Shown here: positions 1 to 9,053 of the stretch, in pieces
Layout: each line of letters starts with the position of its first letter
Numbering within the stretch: the stretch's first letter is position 1
DNA from: Cupriavidus laharis
GTDB lineage: Bacteria > Pseudomonadota > Gammaproteobacteria > Burkholderiales > Burkholderiaceae
Length of the DNA stretch: 64,000 bases
Direction of reading: 5' to 3'
NCBI RefSeq assembly: GCF_914271435.1
Contig: NZ_CAJZAI010000002.1
Span: forward strand, 62,001 to 126,000
Translations under genes and position numbers: made by a program
The notes under the pieces: generated by a model
The model's input: only the letters and a program-made list of their open reading frames with translations
The model's database searches: none
Told to the model about the DNA's origin: nothing

Positions 1-1
1 G

Positions 2-214
2 CACCTTCACTACGAGCCGGACAACTCACTCCGCATCTACATCCAGCACCAGATGCCGGAAGAACCGACCCGCAGGGCCAACTGGTTGCCTGCGCCGGCC
101 GGTCCTTTCCAGTTGAGCCTTCGAGCCTATCGGCCACGTCGGGAGTTCCAGGCGTTTGAGGTGCCATTGCCCATTCTGAGCCTTGAGCAGCCTCAGCCAC
201 GTATGTGTCAATGA
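2..214 (+). CDS. DUF1214 (DUF1254/DUF1214-family) protein, C-terminal fragment
   Basis: An open frame enters from the left edge and stops with TGA at 212-214, giving the last 70 residues of a protein. The fragment contains N-W-L-P-A-P-A-G-P-F followed by a beta-strand-like L-S-L-R-A-Y-R-P, which is the characteristic C-terminal signature of DUF1214 domains in DUF1254/DUF1214 exported proteins. The biochemical role of this family is not established. The stop lies 19 bases before the next start codon, so the two genes may be co-transcribed. The 5' part lies outside the window. Confidence 0.82.
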   Translation, partial: HLHYEPDNSLRIYIQHQMPEEPTRRANWLPAPAGPFQLSLRAYRPRREFQAFEVPLPILSLEQPQPRMCQ

Positions 215-233
215 TTCACGGCGGAGACAGAAC

Positions 234-1214
234 ATGAATCACACAGCCATCATCAGAACCTGCAGGTATTTGACTTGCGCCCTCTTCATGGCGCTTGGTG
301 CAAAGGGCGCATTCGCCTGGACCGACAAGCCCGTGCGCATGATCGTTCCCGCCCCACCCGGCGGCACCATCGACATCGTTGCGAGAATCGTGGCGGATGA
401 ACTGTCCACCCAGATCGGCCAACCCGTGGTTGTGGATAACAAGCCGGGCGCGGGCGGCTCCATCGCTGTCAGGTCGATGCTTTCGTCGCCGCCGGACGGA
501 CGGACGATCCTTCTGACTGCCAGCAACGTATTGACGGAGGTGCCGCAGGTTCTCAACGTCGGCTTCGATCCGCTGAAGGATGTCAAGCCGGTTGTTGCAC
601 TGGCGCGCGGCGTCATGGTGTTCGTGGGATCGCCCGGCGTACCCGCGAGGGACGTGAAGGGCGTTGTCGCCTGGGTGAAGGCGAATCCGGGGAAACTGAG
701 CTATGCCTCTTATAGCTCTGGAACGGCTTCCCAGTACGCCGGCGCCATGTTCAACAAGGAGGCAGGGCTGGATCTGACGCATGTGCCGTTCCCCGGGTCG
801 GTTCCGGCACTGACCCAGGTCATGGGAGGCCAGGTCCCGCTCATGTTCGATGGCGTCGTGACATCCAAACCGCTCATTGCCGCGGGCAAGATCAAGGTGT
901 TTGGCGTGGCGTCGAAGACGCGGTGGCCTCAGTTGCCGAATGTGCCGACGCTGGCGGAGCAGGGCTATCCCGATATCGACTTCCGGAACTGGACCGGCGT
1001 CGTGGTCCCTGCAAAGGTTTCTCCTGCACTGACAGAGAAGATCCACGCGGCAGTGAGCAGGGCTGCGGCAACGCCAAAAGTCCATGACCGGTTGGTTTCC
1101 GTGGGCTTCGAACCCATGCCGGACCAGTCCACAGCTCAACTGGCGAATGATTTGCGCGTCGAGTTCGAACGCAACGCAAGAATCGTCAAATCGCTGGATA
1201 TCAAGGCGGACTGA
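234..1214 (+). CDS. Bug-family tripartite tricarboxylate transporter (TTT) substrate-binding protein
   Basis: Predicted periplasmic receptor of 326 residues. The ATG at 234 is preceded by GGAGA at good spacing and opens a Sec signal peptide (hydrophobic stretch C-A-L-F-M-A-L-G-A, cleavage near A-F-A). The mature protein begins W-T-D-K-P-V-R-M-I-V-P, followed by the A-P-P-G-G-x-x-D ligand loop and the A-G-A-G-G-S segment typical of Bug proteins (TctC family). These bind small carboxylates, but the ligand cannot be read from sequence. No TctA/TctB membrane subunits are nearby, as is usual for the many orphan Bug genes in Burkholderiales. It lies just before an alcohol dehydrogenase, so the two may serve one carbon source. 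Confidence 0.92.
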   Translation: MNHTAIIRTCRYLTCALFMALGAKGAFAWTDKPVRMIVPAPPGGTIDIVARIVADELSTQIGQPVVVDNKPGAGGSIAVRSMLSSPPDGRTILLTASNVLTEVPQVLNVGFDPLKDVKPVVALARGVMVFVGSPGVPARDVKGVVAWVKANPGKLSYASYSSGTASQYAGAMFNKEAGLDLTHVPFPGSVPALTQVMGGQVPLMFDGVVTSKPLIAAGKIKVFGVASKTRWPQLPNVPTLAEQGYPDIDFRNWTGVVVPAKVSPALTEKIHAAVSRAAATPKVHDRLVSVGFEPMPDQSTAQLANDLRVEFERNARIVKSLDIKAD

Positions 1215-1270
1215 TATTCGCATGCCGTATCGGCTCTCCGTGCGCCTCGGCGCCAGATGACATCCTATTC

Positions 1271-2302
1271 ATGAAAGCAGTCAGATATATCGAGGCGGGA
1301 CGCGCGCCGGAAATCGTTGATCTGCCCAAGCCGATTGCCGGTCCCGGGCAAGTGCTGGTGAAGATCGGAGGCGCAGGCGTGTGTCATTCCGATCTTCACG
1401 TCCTGGACCACGGCGTCGGCAGGACCGGTCCATTCACACTGGGCCATGAGAACGCGGGATGGGTGGAAGCCATCGGCGATGGCGTGACAGGATGGAAGGA
1501 AGGTGATCCGGTCGCTGTCTATGGTCCATGGGGCTGCGGCCTTTGCCGGACCTGCCAGACCTCAGCCGAAAACTATTGCGAAGGCCATGCAAGGAGCCCT
1601 GCAGTGGGTGGCGGCCTGGGCCTGGATGGCGGCATGGCTGAATACATGATCGTGCCGTCCCCGCGCCTGCTAGTGCCGCTGGGCACGCTCGATCCGGCAG
1701 AGGCTGCGCCGCTCAGCGATGCGGGGCTCACTCCTTATCACGCAATCAAGGCGGCACTTCCCCTCTTGACGCCGGATGCGACCATCCTGGTCCTTGGCAT
1801 TGGCGGACTCGGCCACATGGCATTGCAGATCCTGCGGGCCATGACACCGGTGAAGATCATTGCCGGTGACATCGACGATGCCAGACTGGCTCACGCACAC
1901 GAGCTAGGAGCCACCCACACGATTAACACGCGGGATGCGCACCGCGCGGCCGAAGAGATTCTCGACATGGTCGGCGGGCGTGGCGTGGCCGTGGCCCTCG
2001 ATTTCGTCGGCGCCCAGCCGACCATCGATCTTTGCTGTCGCGTCGTCGGCCGTGCCAGCCGGATCACCGTGGTAGGGCTTGCCGGCGGCATACTTCACTA
2101 CGCCCCCAACCGTCCTCCCTATGGTTGTCAGGTGAGCATTCCATATTGGGGATCACGCAGCGAACTGATGGAGGTGATTGCGCTCGCCGAAGCCGGCAGA
2201 ATCCGTGCCGACGTGGAGAAATTCCCCCTCGAGAGCGCCGCCGACGTTTATCAGCGACTGCGGGAAGGACGCATCAAGGGACGGGCAGTCTTGTTACCTT
2301 GA
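1271..2302 (+). CDS. Zinc-dependent MDR-family alcohol dehydrogenase, NAD(P)-dependent
   Basis: A 343-residue medium-chain dehydrogenase/reductase. Catalytic-zinc ligands are visible as C38 in G-V-C-H-S-D and H59-E60 in G-H-E-N. The structural-zinc lobe has C89, C92, C95 and C103 (C-G-L-C-R-T-C then N-Y-C). A Rossmann motif G-I-G-G-L-G lies near residue 175 and binds NAD(P). It should interconvert an alcohol and an aldehyde or ketone; the substrate is unknown. The start at 1271 has only a weak Shine-Dalgarno sequence. It follows the Bug receptor by 56 bases on the same strand, which suggests a shared transcript. Confidence 0.92.
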   Translation: MKAVRYIEAGRAPEIVDLPKPIAGPGQVLVKIGGAGVCHSDLHVLDHGVGRTGPFTLGHENAGWVEAIGDGVTGWKEGDPVAVYGPWGCGLCRTCQTSAENYCEGHARSPAVGGGLGLDGGMAEYMIVPSPRLLVPLGTLDPAEAAPLSDAGLTPYHAIKAALPLLTPDATILVLGIGGLGHMALQILRAMTPVKIIAGDIDDARLAHAHELGATHTINTRDAHRAAEEILDMVGGRGVAVALDFVGAQPTIDLCCRVVGRASRITVVGLAGGILHYAPNRPPYGCQVSIPYWGSRSELMEVIALAEAGRIRADVEKFPLESAADVYQRLREGRIKGRAVLLP

Positions 2303-2525
2303 AGAGTGGCAGGAGTTCAGCCCTAAACAGCCGTTGGGATCCGTCGCCGTCGGATGTCTCCGATAGGTCGTCTTGCGCCCTCCATCACCCGCAAATCGGC
2401 GATGTTTTCTTGCGAGTTTCGGGGTGTGTATGGTGATGATGGGTTGTCGCCCCCGCTACCCTGAAGAACGTCTGCGCCTAAACTGAAAAGTCCCGGGCCG
2501 CCCGCCCAACGTACCGGAGCGCCTC

Positions 2526-3047
2526 ATGCCACACGTCGCTATCATGCCCGCCGATCATGCGATCGGCCCCGACACCGCCAGGGTCACCGTTGTCGAATAC
2601 GGCGACTTCGAATGCGAGTACTGCCGGATGGCCTACGGGGCCATGAAGATCCTGATGGAGCACTATGGCCCGCAGGTGCGTTTCGTCTACCGCCACTATC
2701 CGGTATCGCACTGGCATCCGTCGGCCGAAGCCGCGGCCGAATGCGCGGAAGCGGCCGGCGCGCAGCAGAAGTTCTGGCAGATGTATCGCCTGCTGCACGA
2801 AAAGCCGGACGGGCTCAAGCCGGAAGCGCTGCGCCACTACGCCGGCATGCTCGGCATGGACCTGGACCGCTATGACCGGGATATGTCCGCGCACGCGCAC
2901 CTGCCGCACATCCGCGACGACATGCGCGGCGCCACGCAATGGCAGGTGCGCGGCACGCCGTCGTTCTTCGTCAACGGCGTGGTGCAGGACGTGACCTTCG
3001 GCATGGAGCGGCTGCAGCGGGCCATCGATACAGCGCTAGCCGCCTAG
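2526..3047 (+). CDS. DsbA-family thioredoxin-fold protein (FrnE/thioredoxin_4 type)
   Basis: Compact 173-residue thioredoxin-fold protein with an active-site C30-E-Y-C33 after E-Y-G-D-F-E, and a cis-proline loop R-G-T-P-S-F-F-V-N near residue 145. No signal peptide is visible, so unlike classical DsbA it is probably cytoplasmic. Proteins of this type act as thiol-disulfide oxidoreductases or appear as C-terminal domains of antiporters. It is monocistronic as far as can be seen, converging with the dihydrolipoyl dehydrogenase-like gene downstream. The start has a usable CGGAG element upstream. Confidence 0.88.
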   Translation: MPHVAIMPADHAIGPDTARVTVVEYGDFECEYCRMAYGAMKILMEHYGPQVRFVYRHYPVSHWHPSAEAAAECAEAAGAQQKFWQMYRLLHEKPDGLKPEALRHYAGMLGMDLDRYDRDMSAHAHLPHIRDDMRGATQWQVRGTPSFFVNGVVQDVTFGMERLQRAIDTALAA

Positions 3048-3120
3048 CACTTCCGCCGCCAGCTCGCTATCGAGCCATCAGCGCGAGCCGGCTTTCGCCG
3101 GCCGCTGAACCCCTGCCGCC

Positions 3121-4521
3121 TCAGGCTTCGAGCCTGGCCGCCGCGTCGCGCAGCGCCGTTCGCAACCCCTCTTCCACCACCGGGTGGTAGAACGGCATCG
3201 CCAGCATCTGCGCGATCGTCATCCCCTGCTGATACGACCACGCCAGCAGGTGCGCAATGTTCTCCGCGCGCGGGCCGGTCCATTCGGCGCCCAGAAAACG
3301 GCCGGTCGCCTTGTCGGCGTACACATGCATCAGGCCACGGTTCTTCAGCATGACGCGGCTGCGGCCCTGGTCCTCGAAGCTGACTTCGCCGGTGACGAAG
3401 CTGCCCTCGGCCAGGTCGGCAAAGCGCTTGCCGACCATGGCGATCTGCGGGTCCGAGAACACCACCGCGATCGGTGCGCGGCGCGCGAGCGGCTTCACCT
3501 GCGGGTAGGCGGCGGCGTTCTCGCCGGCAGCCTTGCCTTCATCGGCGGCTTCATGCAGCAACGGCAGGATGTTGTTGGCATCCCCGGCAATGAACACCGG
3601 CGATACACCGCACTGCAGCGTGGCGGGGTCGAACACCGGCACGCCGCGCGCGTCCAGCTCCAAGCCGGTGTTTTCCAGCCCAAGGCCGCGCACATTGGGC
3701 TCGCGGCCGGTCGCGGCCAGCACGTAGTCGAAGGTCTCCGTGACGGACTTGCCTTCGCGGTCGGTGTAGGTGATGCGGGCCAGGTCGCCTTCACGGGCCA
3801 TGTCAGTGACATTGGCTTCGGTATCGAGGTAGAACTCCTTGCGGAACGTCTCGTCCGCATAGCTGCGGACGACAGGGTCGGTCAGCGGACCCAGCGAACC
3901 CCGCACGCCGAACACGCGCACCCGCACGCCAAGGCGCGACAGCGCCTGGCCCAGCTCCAGCCCGATCACGCCGGGGCCGAACACGGCCACGCTGCGCGGC
4001 AGGTCGTCCCACGCAAACACGTCGTCATTGACGATCAGGCGATCGCCGAACACCTTGAACGGTGCCGGCACCACCGGACGCGAACCGGTGGCGATCACCA
4101 CGCGGCTGGCGCGCACGGTGATGTCGCCATCGGCGGCGGCCACCTCCAGCGTGGTGTTGTCGATGAAGCGGGCATAGCCACGCACGCGGTCCGCCTCGGG
4201 GATCGTCTCCACGCCGCGCACGACGAAGCCGACAAAGCGGTCGCGTTCGCTGCGGACGCGGGCCATGACTTCGCGGCCATCGATGCGGATATTGCCATCC
4301 ACATGTACGCCGAACGGTGCTGTGTGGCGCAGCTCGTGCGCGGCTTCGGCGGCGGCGATCAGCAGCTTGGACGGCATGCAGCCCACGCGCGCGCAGGTCG
4401 TGCCGTACGGGCCGCCTTCGATGATCACGGCGCGCTTGCCCGCCGCGATGGCGGCGCGGTAGGCGGCGAGGCCGGCGGTGCCTGCTCCGATGACGGCGAC
4501 GTCGGTCTGGATGGTCTTCAT
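3121..4521 (-). CDS. Dihydrolipoyl dehydrogenase-like pyridine nucleotide-disulfide oxidoreductase
   Basis: 466-residue flavoprotein. It has an N-terminal FAD motif (V-I-G-A-G-T-A-G), redox-active C43 and C48 in T-T-C-A-R-V-G-C-M-P-S-K, an NAD-binding motif (F-G-P-G-V-I-G-L-E), a second FAD motif ending F-I-A-G-D-A, and a C-terminal dimerisation domain with H446 (F-Y-H-P-V-V-E-E). The start at 4521 is chosen over an upstream ATG because AGGGAAGGAA precedes it. It lies directly downstream of the peroxiredoxin-glutaredoxin hybrid on the same strand, not beside a 2-oxoacid dehydrogenase. A role in recycling thiols for that peroxidase is therefore more likely than a role as PDH E3; this is inference. 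Confidence 0.9.
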   Translation of the reverse strand: MKTIQTDVAVIGAGTAGLAAYRAAIAAGKRAVIIEGGPYGTTCARVGCMPSKLLIAAAEAAHELRHTAPFGVHVDGNIRIDGREVMARVRSERDRFVGFVVRGVETIPEADRVRGYARFIDNTTLEVAAADGDITVRASRVVIATGSRPVVPAPFKVFGDRLIVNDDVFAWDDLPRSVAVFGPGVIGLELGQALSRLGVRVRVFGVRGSLGPLTDPVVRSYADETFRKEFYLDTEANVTDMAREGDLARITYTDREGKSVTETFDYVLAATGREPNVRGLGLENTGLELDARGVPVFDPATLQCGVSPVFIAGDANNILPLLHEAADEGKAAGENAAAYPQVKPLARRAPIAVVFSDPQIAMVGKRFADLAEGSFVTGEVSFEDQGRSRVMLKNRGLMHVYADKATGRFLGAEWTGPRAENIAHLLAWSYQQGMTIAQMLAMPFYHPVVEEGLRTALRDAAARLEA

Positions 4522-4660
4522 GGCGTACGGTTCCTTCCCTTCAGAGATTTTTTGAAATCGATTTGACATCAATCGGCGGGCTGGATGGCACCGCGCGGGC
4601 AGCGCGGCGCCATCGGGTCCGGCGACTGCCGGACCGCGTAGTGCGGTCGTGATACGGGGA

Positions 4661-5392
4661 TTACTTGCCCAGGAACTGCTCGAGCGCGGCGGCGCCGCCG
4701 ACCAGCTTGCCGTTGATGAACACCTGCGGTGCGGTCATTTCACCGGACACGGCGCCCAGCACCTTGCCGCGCACCTTGTTGTCCAGCGGCACTTCGATGT
4801 ACTCGTAGCCCGCGTCGGACAGTTGCTGCTTGGCCTTGGCGCAGAACGAGCAGCCCACCTTCGAGAACACCACCACCTGGTCCGGGCGCTTGGCGTCGGG
4901 GGCAATGTAGTTCAGCATGGTGTCGGCATCGGAAACCTTGAACGGGTCGCCCGGCTCCTCCGGCTCGATGAACATCTTCTCGACCACGCCGTCCCGGACC
5001 AGCATCGAATAGCGCCAGCTGCGCTTGCCGAAGCCGAGGTCGGCCTTGTCCACCAGCATGCCCATGCCTTCGGTGAACTCGCCATTGCCGTCGGGGATCA
5101 TGGTGATGTTCTGCGACTCCTGATCCTTGGCCCATTCGTTCATCACGAAGGTGTCGTTGACCGACACGCACAGGATCGCGTCCACGCCCTGCTTCGCGAA
5201 GGCCGGCGCCAGTTCGTTGTAGCGCGGCAGGTGGGTCGACGAGCAGGTCGGCGTGAAGGCGCCGGGCAGCGAGAACACCACGACGGTCTTGCCATCGAAC
5301 AGTTCGGCGGTGGTGACGGTCTTCCACTCGTTGTCCTGGCGGATGCGGAAAGCGACATTGGGAACGCGTTGGCCTTCACGGGATTGCAGCAT
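4661..5392 (-). CDS. Peroxiredoxin 5-glutaredoxin hybrid (glutathione-dependent peroxidase)
   Basis: 243 residues with two fused domains. Residues 1-160 form a Prx5 domain with peroxidatic C50 in P-G-A-F-T-P-T-C. Residues 170-243 form a glutaredoxin with C181-S-F-C184. Hybrid Prx5 enzymes reduce hydrogen and alkyl peroxides, using glutathione through the fused Grx. The start at 5392 is supported by AAGGAG; an upstream in-frame ATG lacks this. The gene leads an operon with the dihydrolipoyl dehydrogenase-like gene. Its upstream region is AT-rich and divergent from a peptidase gene, and contains one weak OxyR-like half-site, so peroxide regulation is possible but unproven. Confidence 0.95.
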   Translation of the reverse strand: MLQSREGQRVPNVAFRIRQDNEWKTVTTAELFDGKTVVVFSLPGAFTPTCSSTHLPRYNELAPAFAKQGVDAILCVSVNDTFVMNEWAKDQESQNITMIPDGNGEFTEGMGMLVDKADLGFGKRSWRYSMLVRDGVVEKMFIEPEEPGDPFKVSDADTMLNYIAPDAKRPDQVVVFSKVGCSFCAKAKQQLSDAGYEYIEVPLDNKVRGKVLGAVSGEMTAPQVFINGKLVGGAAALEQFLGK

Positions 5393-5644
5393 CGGGATCA
5401 CTCCTTGGTTTCGGTGTTTGCTGCGTGTTGCAGCGATGGAGCCATTCTGGCGATACCAATGTGATTTGTACAATTCATCATTTCAAAGAAATCGATTGTT
5501 TATTACTATCGTATGGCGGATAGATTTCCTTTATGGACAGGGGTAAGTGCCGCCTGGCGGCATGCCATTTTTGCGGCGGGACATGGCAAGTGCCCTATCA
5601 TGCGTCCATCTGTCGACATACCTCCGGATTCGCCAAGGCGCCTG

Positions 5645-7402
5645 ATGACCTGCCCTTCACCCCTGACCACCAACCGCCGCCACGCCGGCCGCCTGTTTTC
5701 CCTGCTCGCGCTGTCGCTGGCGCTCGCCCACCCGGCCCTGGCCGAAACGCTGCGCAAGCCGGCGCTGGACGCGCTGGTCGCGGCCCAGAAGCCTGGCGCG
5801 CCGGGCAGCCTGGAAACGTTCATGGCCAACGCGGCCAAGACCGAACCAGCAGTTGCGCCCGCCGTGGCCGCATGGCAGGCAGGAACCCCGCTCAGCGGCG
5901 ACAACCTGGTCAACATCGGCCGGCTGCTGGGCGTGTACAACCGCGTGCATAACGAGGCCGCGGTGATCGACACCATCGGCAAGATGGTTGCGTTGCGCAC
6001 CGTGCGCGACGACAAGATCCCGCAGCACGAGAACCCCGCCATCATCGAGTTCGGCAAGCTCGTCGAAGGCATGGCAAAGTCGTTCGGGCTGGTCTATCGC
6101 AACATCGACAATCGCGTGTTCGAAGTCACGCTGCCCGGTACCGGATTGGACACCTTCGGCATCCTGACCCACGCGGACGTGGTGCCGGCCATCGCCGACG
6201 AATGGGTGCTGGACAACGGCACCAGGCTCGATCCGTTCGCCGTCACGCGCGTGGGCGACTACCTGTACGGCCGCGGCACCATCGACGACAAGGGCTCGGT
6301 TGCCGCGGCGCTCTACGCCATGAAGACCGTCAAGGAAAGTGGCGTGTCGCTAGAGCGCAGCCTGCGCCTGATGATCGAAACCACCGAGGAGACCGGTGGT
6401 GATGGCATGAAGTACTACCGCGAACGCAACGCGCTGCCCGACTACAACATCGTGCTCGACAGCAAGTATCCGGCCGTGGTGGCGGAGAAGGGTTCGGGCG
6501 CGCTGCGGGTCCTGTTCCCGGTACTGGGTACCGACGGCAAGCGGCGGCCAGCCATCGTTGCCATGCGCGGCGCCGCGTCGGCCAACAGCGTGCCCGAGAC
6601 TGCCGTCGCGCGCATCGCCGGCGGCAATCCGGCCTCGGTGATGGCCGCGCTCGATGGCGCCCGCGCGGCCTTCCTCCGCAAGTACACGCCGCAGGGCGGG
6701 AAGTTCAGCATCGACGTCAAGCGCGACGGCAACGACGTGGAGGTGAAGGTAACCGGCGTATCGGCACACGGCTCGCGCCCCGAAGAAGGCGTCAACCCGC
6801 TGCCACGGCTGGCCCTGTTCCTGCAAGCGTCCGGCCTGCCGCTGGCCGACAACCAATACCTGCGGGCGGCGCGCTATATCGGCGACCTGTACGGCGTGGG
6901 CTACCTTGGCGAAAAGATGGGGCTGGCCTATCGCGACCCGTTCATGGGCCCGCTGACCATGTCGCCGACGCAGATCCGCGAGCAAGGCGAGTTTGTCGAG
7001 GTCACCACCAATGTGCGCATGCCGCGCGGCAGTACGCCGGAGGCGCTGAGCGGCAAGGCAGTCCAGCGCATCTACAAGTGGGCGGCCTCCACCGGCTCCA
7101 CGGTAGAGATCAAGTACGACCAGGGCAACTGGATGGCGCGCGACCCGAAGGGCGCGTGGCTTGCCACCCTGCTCAACATCTTTGGCGACACCACCGGGCT
7201 AGAAGCCAGGCCCGTGGCCACGGCAGGCAGCACCACCGCCAAGCTGCTGCCCAATGCCATCAACTTCGGGCCGGCCATGCCGGGCAAGAAGTACACTGCG
7301 CACAACGCGAAGGAGTACAAGGAAGTCGCCGATCTCGACTTGGACCTGCAGATGTTCACCGAGATGATGGTGCGGATCGGGAAACTGGGAAAGATGCAGT
7401 AA
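5645..7402 (+). CDS. Exported M20-family metallopeptidase (dipeptidase/carboxypeptidase-like)
   Basis: 585 residues from ATG 5645. An in-frame ATG at 5600 is possible, but 5645 directly precedes an n-region (T-N-R-R-H-A-G-R) and a hydrophobic core (L-F-S-L-L-A-L-S-L-A-L-A) with a cleavage site at H-P-A-L-A. M20 metal-binding and catalytic elements are in order: T-H-A-D-V-V-P, Y-G-R-G-T-I-D-D-K-G-S, E-T-T-E-E-T-G-G-D-G and the dimerisation-domain segment V-S-A-H-G-S-R-P-E-E-G. Such di-zinc enzymes hydrolyse peptide or N-acyl bonds; this one should act in the periplasm. It is divergent from the Prx-Grx operon and appears to be alone. Confidence 0.93.
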   Translation: MTCPSPLTTNRRHAGRLFSLLALSLALAHPALAETLRKPALDALVAAQKPGAPGSLETFMANAAKTEPAVAPAVAAWQAGTPLSGDNLVNIGRLLGVYNRVHNEAAVIDTIGKMVALRTVRDDKIPQHENPAIIEFGKLVEGMAKSFGLVYRNIDNRVFEVTLPGTGLDTFGILTHADVVPAIADEWVLDNGTRLDPFAVTRVGDYLYGRGTIDDKGSVAAALYAMKTVKESGVSLERSLRLMIETTEETGGDGMKYYRERNALPDYNIVLDSKYPAVVAEKGSGALRVLFPVLGTDGKRRPAIVAMRGAASANSVPETAVARIAGGNPASVMAALDGARAAFLRKYTPQGGKFSIDVKRDGNDVEVKVTGVSAHGSRPEEGVNPLPRLALFLQASGLPLADNQYLRAARYIGDLYGVGYLGEKMGLAYRDPFMGPLTMSPTQIREQGEFVEVTTNVRMPRGSTPEALSGKAVQRIYKWAASTGSTVEIKYDQGNWMARDPKGAWLATLLNIFGDTTGLEARPVATAGSTTAKLLPNAINFGPAMPGKKYTAHNAKEYKEVADLDLDLQMFTEMMVRIGKLGKMQ

Positions 7403-7505
7403 GGCTGCCGCAGGGCGCAGGCAGCGGTTCGCGGTTCGCGTTTCCCGTCGCGGCGGCTGGCCGGATCCGGCTCAGCCCGCCTGCCGCGACGCACCGGGCG
7501 GCGCC

Positions 7506-7871
7506 TCAGGGCTTCTTCGCGCCGTCAGTGTAGGGGTCGCTCTTGCCTGTTTTCGCACCATCGGTATAGGGATCGCTCTTGCCCGTCCTGGCACCGTCGG
7601 TGTAGGCATCAGGGCGACGGTTGGTCGGGTTCAGGTTGCTCTTCGTCGACTTCTTCGCACCGTCGGTGTACGGGTCGAACTTCCCGGATTTCGCGCCGTC
7701 GGTGTAGGGATCAGCCTTGCCCGCCTTCGCACCGTCGGTATAGGGGTCGGCCGCGCGGCCGCCATTCGTATGGACACCATCAGGCTTGGCACCCTGTGCG
7801 TGGGCCACGGCAACCGCACCGGTACCGACAACGACAGCCACCAACAGCGATTGCAAATTCCTCTTCAGCAT
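7506..7871 (-). CDS. Small secreted DPYTDGA-repeat protein
   Basis: 121 residues starting at ATG 7871 with AGAGGA just upstream. A Sec signal peptide (M-L-K-R-N-L-Q-S-L-L-V-A-V-V-V-G, cleavage near A-H-A-Q) is followed by an almost wholly repetitive mature chain: six units of the form D-P-Y-T-D-G-A-K-x-G-K-x, the third carrying an insertion (S-N-L-N-P-T-N-R-R). The chain is rich in K, D, G and T and has no cysteine. I do not recognise a characterised family. A second protein with the same repeat lies at 38076-38354, so this is a small paralogous family. Periplasmic or extracellular location is inferred. Confidence 0.85.
   Translation of the reverse strand: MLKRNLQSLLVAVVVGTGAVAVAHAQGAKPDGVHTNGGRAADPYTDGAKAGKADPYTDGAKSGKFDPYTDGAKKSTKSNLNPTNRRPDAYTDGARTGKSDPYTDGAKTGKSDPYTDGAKKP
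7509..7748 (-). repeat. Tandem 36-base coding repeats (DPYTDGAK units)
   Basis: Six in-frame units of about 36 bases encode the D-[PA]-Y-T-D-G-A-[KR] module; one unit is longer. Codons vary between units (for example the Asp-Gly codons), so this is not a recent perfect duplication. There are no unique spacers, which argues against a CRISPR array. Confidence 0.85.
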
Positions 7872-8068
7872 ATCGATCCTCTGGAAATCCTGGCAATTGA
7901 AAACAAGGAGAGAAAGCGAGCGAGTCAGCTCTTTCTGCAGTATAGGGAAATGGTTCCAGAGAAAAACCACGGTTTTGCCCAACCCGGCGTTCGCTCAACG
8001 CGAACAGCACGCGCCATTGCAAAGGGGAGACAGGCTGCCGGCCTGCACCGCAGGCCGCATCGCCCGCC

Positions 8069-8905
8069 CTATTCGATTTCCACGACGTCAATAACTTGCA
8101 GCTGGTTCTTGTACCGAACCTCCTGGCGCATCACGAACCTGCGCGCAGGGCAATACCAGTCCGTCATGTCAAGCACCGTCGGCTCCAGGTCGACCACCAC
8201 GTCGTCCAGCCGGAAGCCGCCGAGATCGATGAACTTGGTATAGCGGATCGGCCAGCACAGCAGCGAGCCGCTGGCAAGCTGCAGGCGCTGCAGCGGCCCC
8301 ACCCTGCGTTCGGACAGGGTCAGGCGCACGCTTGACGCCTCCAGCTCGGACACCTTGCTGCCGGTGCGCCGGTCAACGATGCGGAAGTCATAGCGGGACA
8401 CGAACGTCTCCGGGGGCAGTACCTGGCCCTCCACCAGCGCCGGCGGATACAGCAGCAAGCCGTTGGAGTTGGTGCTCATCTCGCCGATCAGCTCCGTGTA
8501 TTGGCCATAGGCCTGCACGCGCGCGTTCAGGCTGTGCACGATCGGCTGCCCCGAGCGCTCGTCGATCACCACGCGGTGGCGCTGCACCGTCTCGACCGGC
8601 GGCCCCATCAGCCGCCGCAGTGCCGACTTCGAGTAGATGTCCAGATTGAGCGAGCACATGTCGCGCTCGAGGTCATCGACCTTGCTGACGAAGGCAAGCG
8701 TCGTCATCGGCGTCAGGCCGTCGGCCTCGAAGCGGATTCGTCCGCCGTCGTGGATGTAAGGCGCATCGCATATCTGTCCCGCGTATGCGCGCTGTGGCGT
8801 CACCCCCGCCAGGCCGAGGGCGAGCCAGGCAGCGGCAAGCAACGGCCGGAACGGCCTGAAACAGCGTACCGGTCGCTCCCGGCCGGGAGCCTGACCCTGG
8901 TTCAT
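8069..8905 (-). CDS. Conserved hypothetical exported protein
   Basis: 278 residues from the ATG at 8905; a GTG about 50 bases upstream is an alternative, and neither has a strong ribosome site. A signal peptide is evident (R-P-F-R-P-L-L-A-A-A-W-L-A-L-G-L-A-G-V, cleavage near A-Y-A-G). The mature part begins with I-C-D-A-P-Y-I-H-D-G-G, has a few dispersed cysteines and alternating beta-like segments, and ends V-Y-K/N-Q-L-Q-V-I-D-V-V-E-I-E-like. I recognise no domain. It is on the same strand as, and upstream of, the TDGA-repeat gene, about 200 bases away, so a link is possible but not shown. Confidence 0.7.
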   Translation of the reverse strand: MNQGQAPGRERPVRCFRPFRPLLAAAWLALGLAGVTPQRAYAGQICDAPYIHDGGRIRFEADGLTPMTTLAFVSKVDDLERDMCSLNLDIYSKSALRRLMGPPVETVQRHRVVIDERSGQPIVHSLNARVQAYGQYTELIGEMSTNSNGLLLYPPALVEGQVLPPETFVSRYDFRIVDRRTGSKVSELEASSVRLTLSERRVGPLQRLQLASGSLLCWPIRYTKFIDLGGFRLDDVVVDLEPTVLDMTDWYCPARRFVMRQEVRYKNQLQVIDVVEIE

Positions 8906-9053
8906 ATGGCAGCGATGTAGCGTTGGAATCCCCGGATGCCTGCATGCACGGGGCACGTACAGTGTAAGCGCCAGGCGGCGGCTTGGAGAAGACCGCGCTT
9001 CGGCCTTCTCTTCTCCGCGCTTGCCGGGAGGACCATTTCCCGGACGCCGCAGA

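Noticed and set aside
3184..4566. A 460-codon open frame on the plus strand
   Set aside because: Antisense shadow of the dihydrolipoyl dehydrogenase-like gene.
7509..7748. Regular 36-base repeats that might be a CRISPR array
   Set aside because: The units are contiguous, in frame and encode the DPYTDGAK module; there are no unique spacers and no cas genes.
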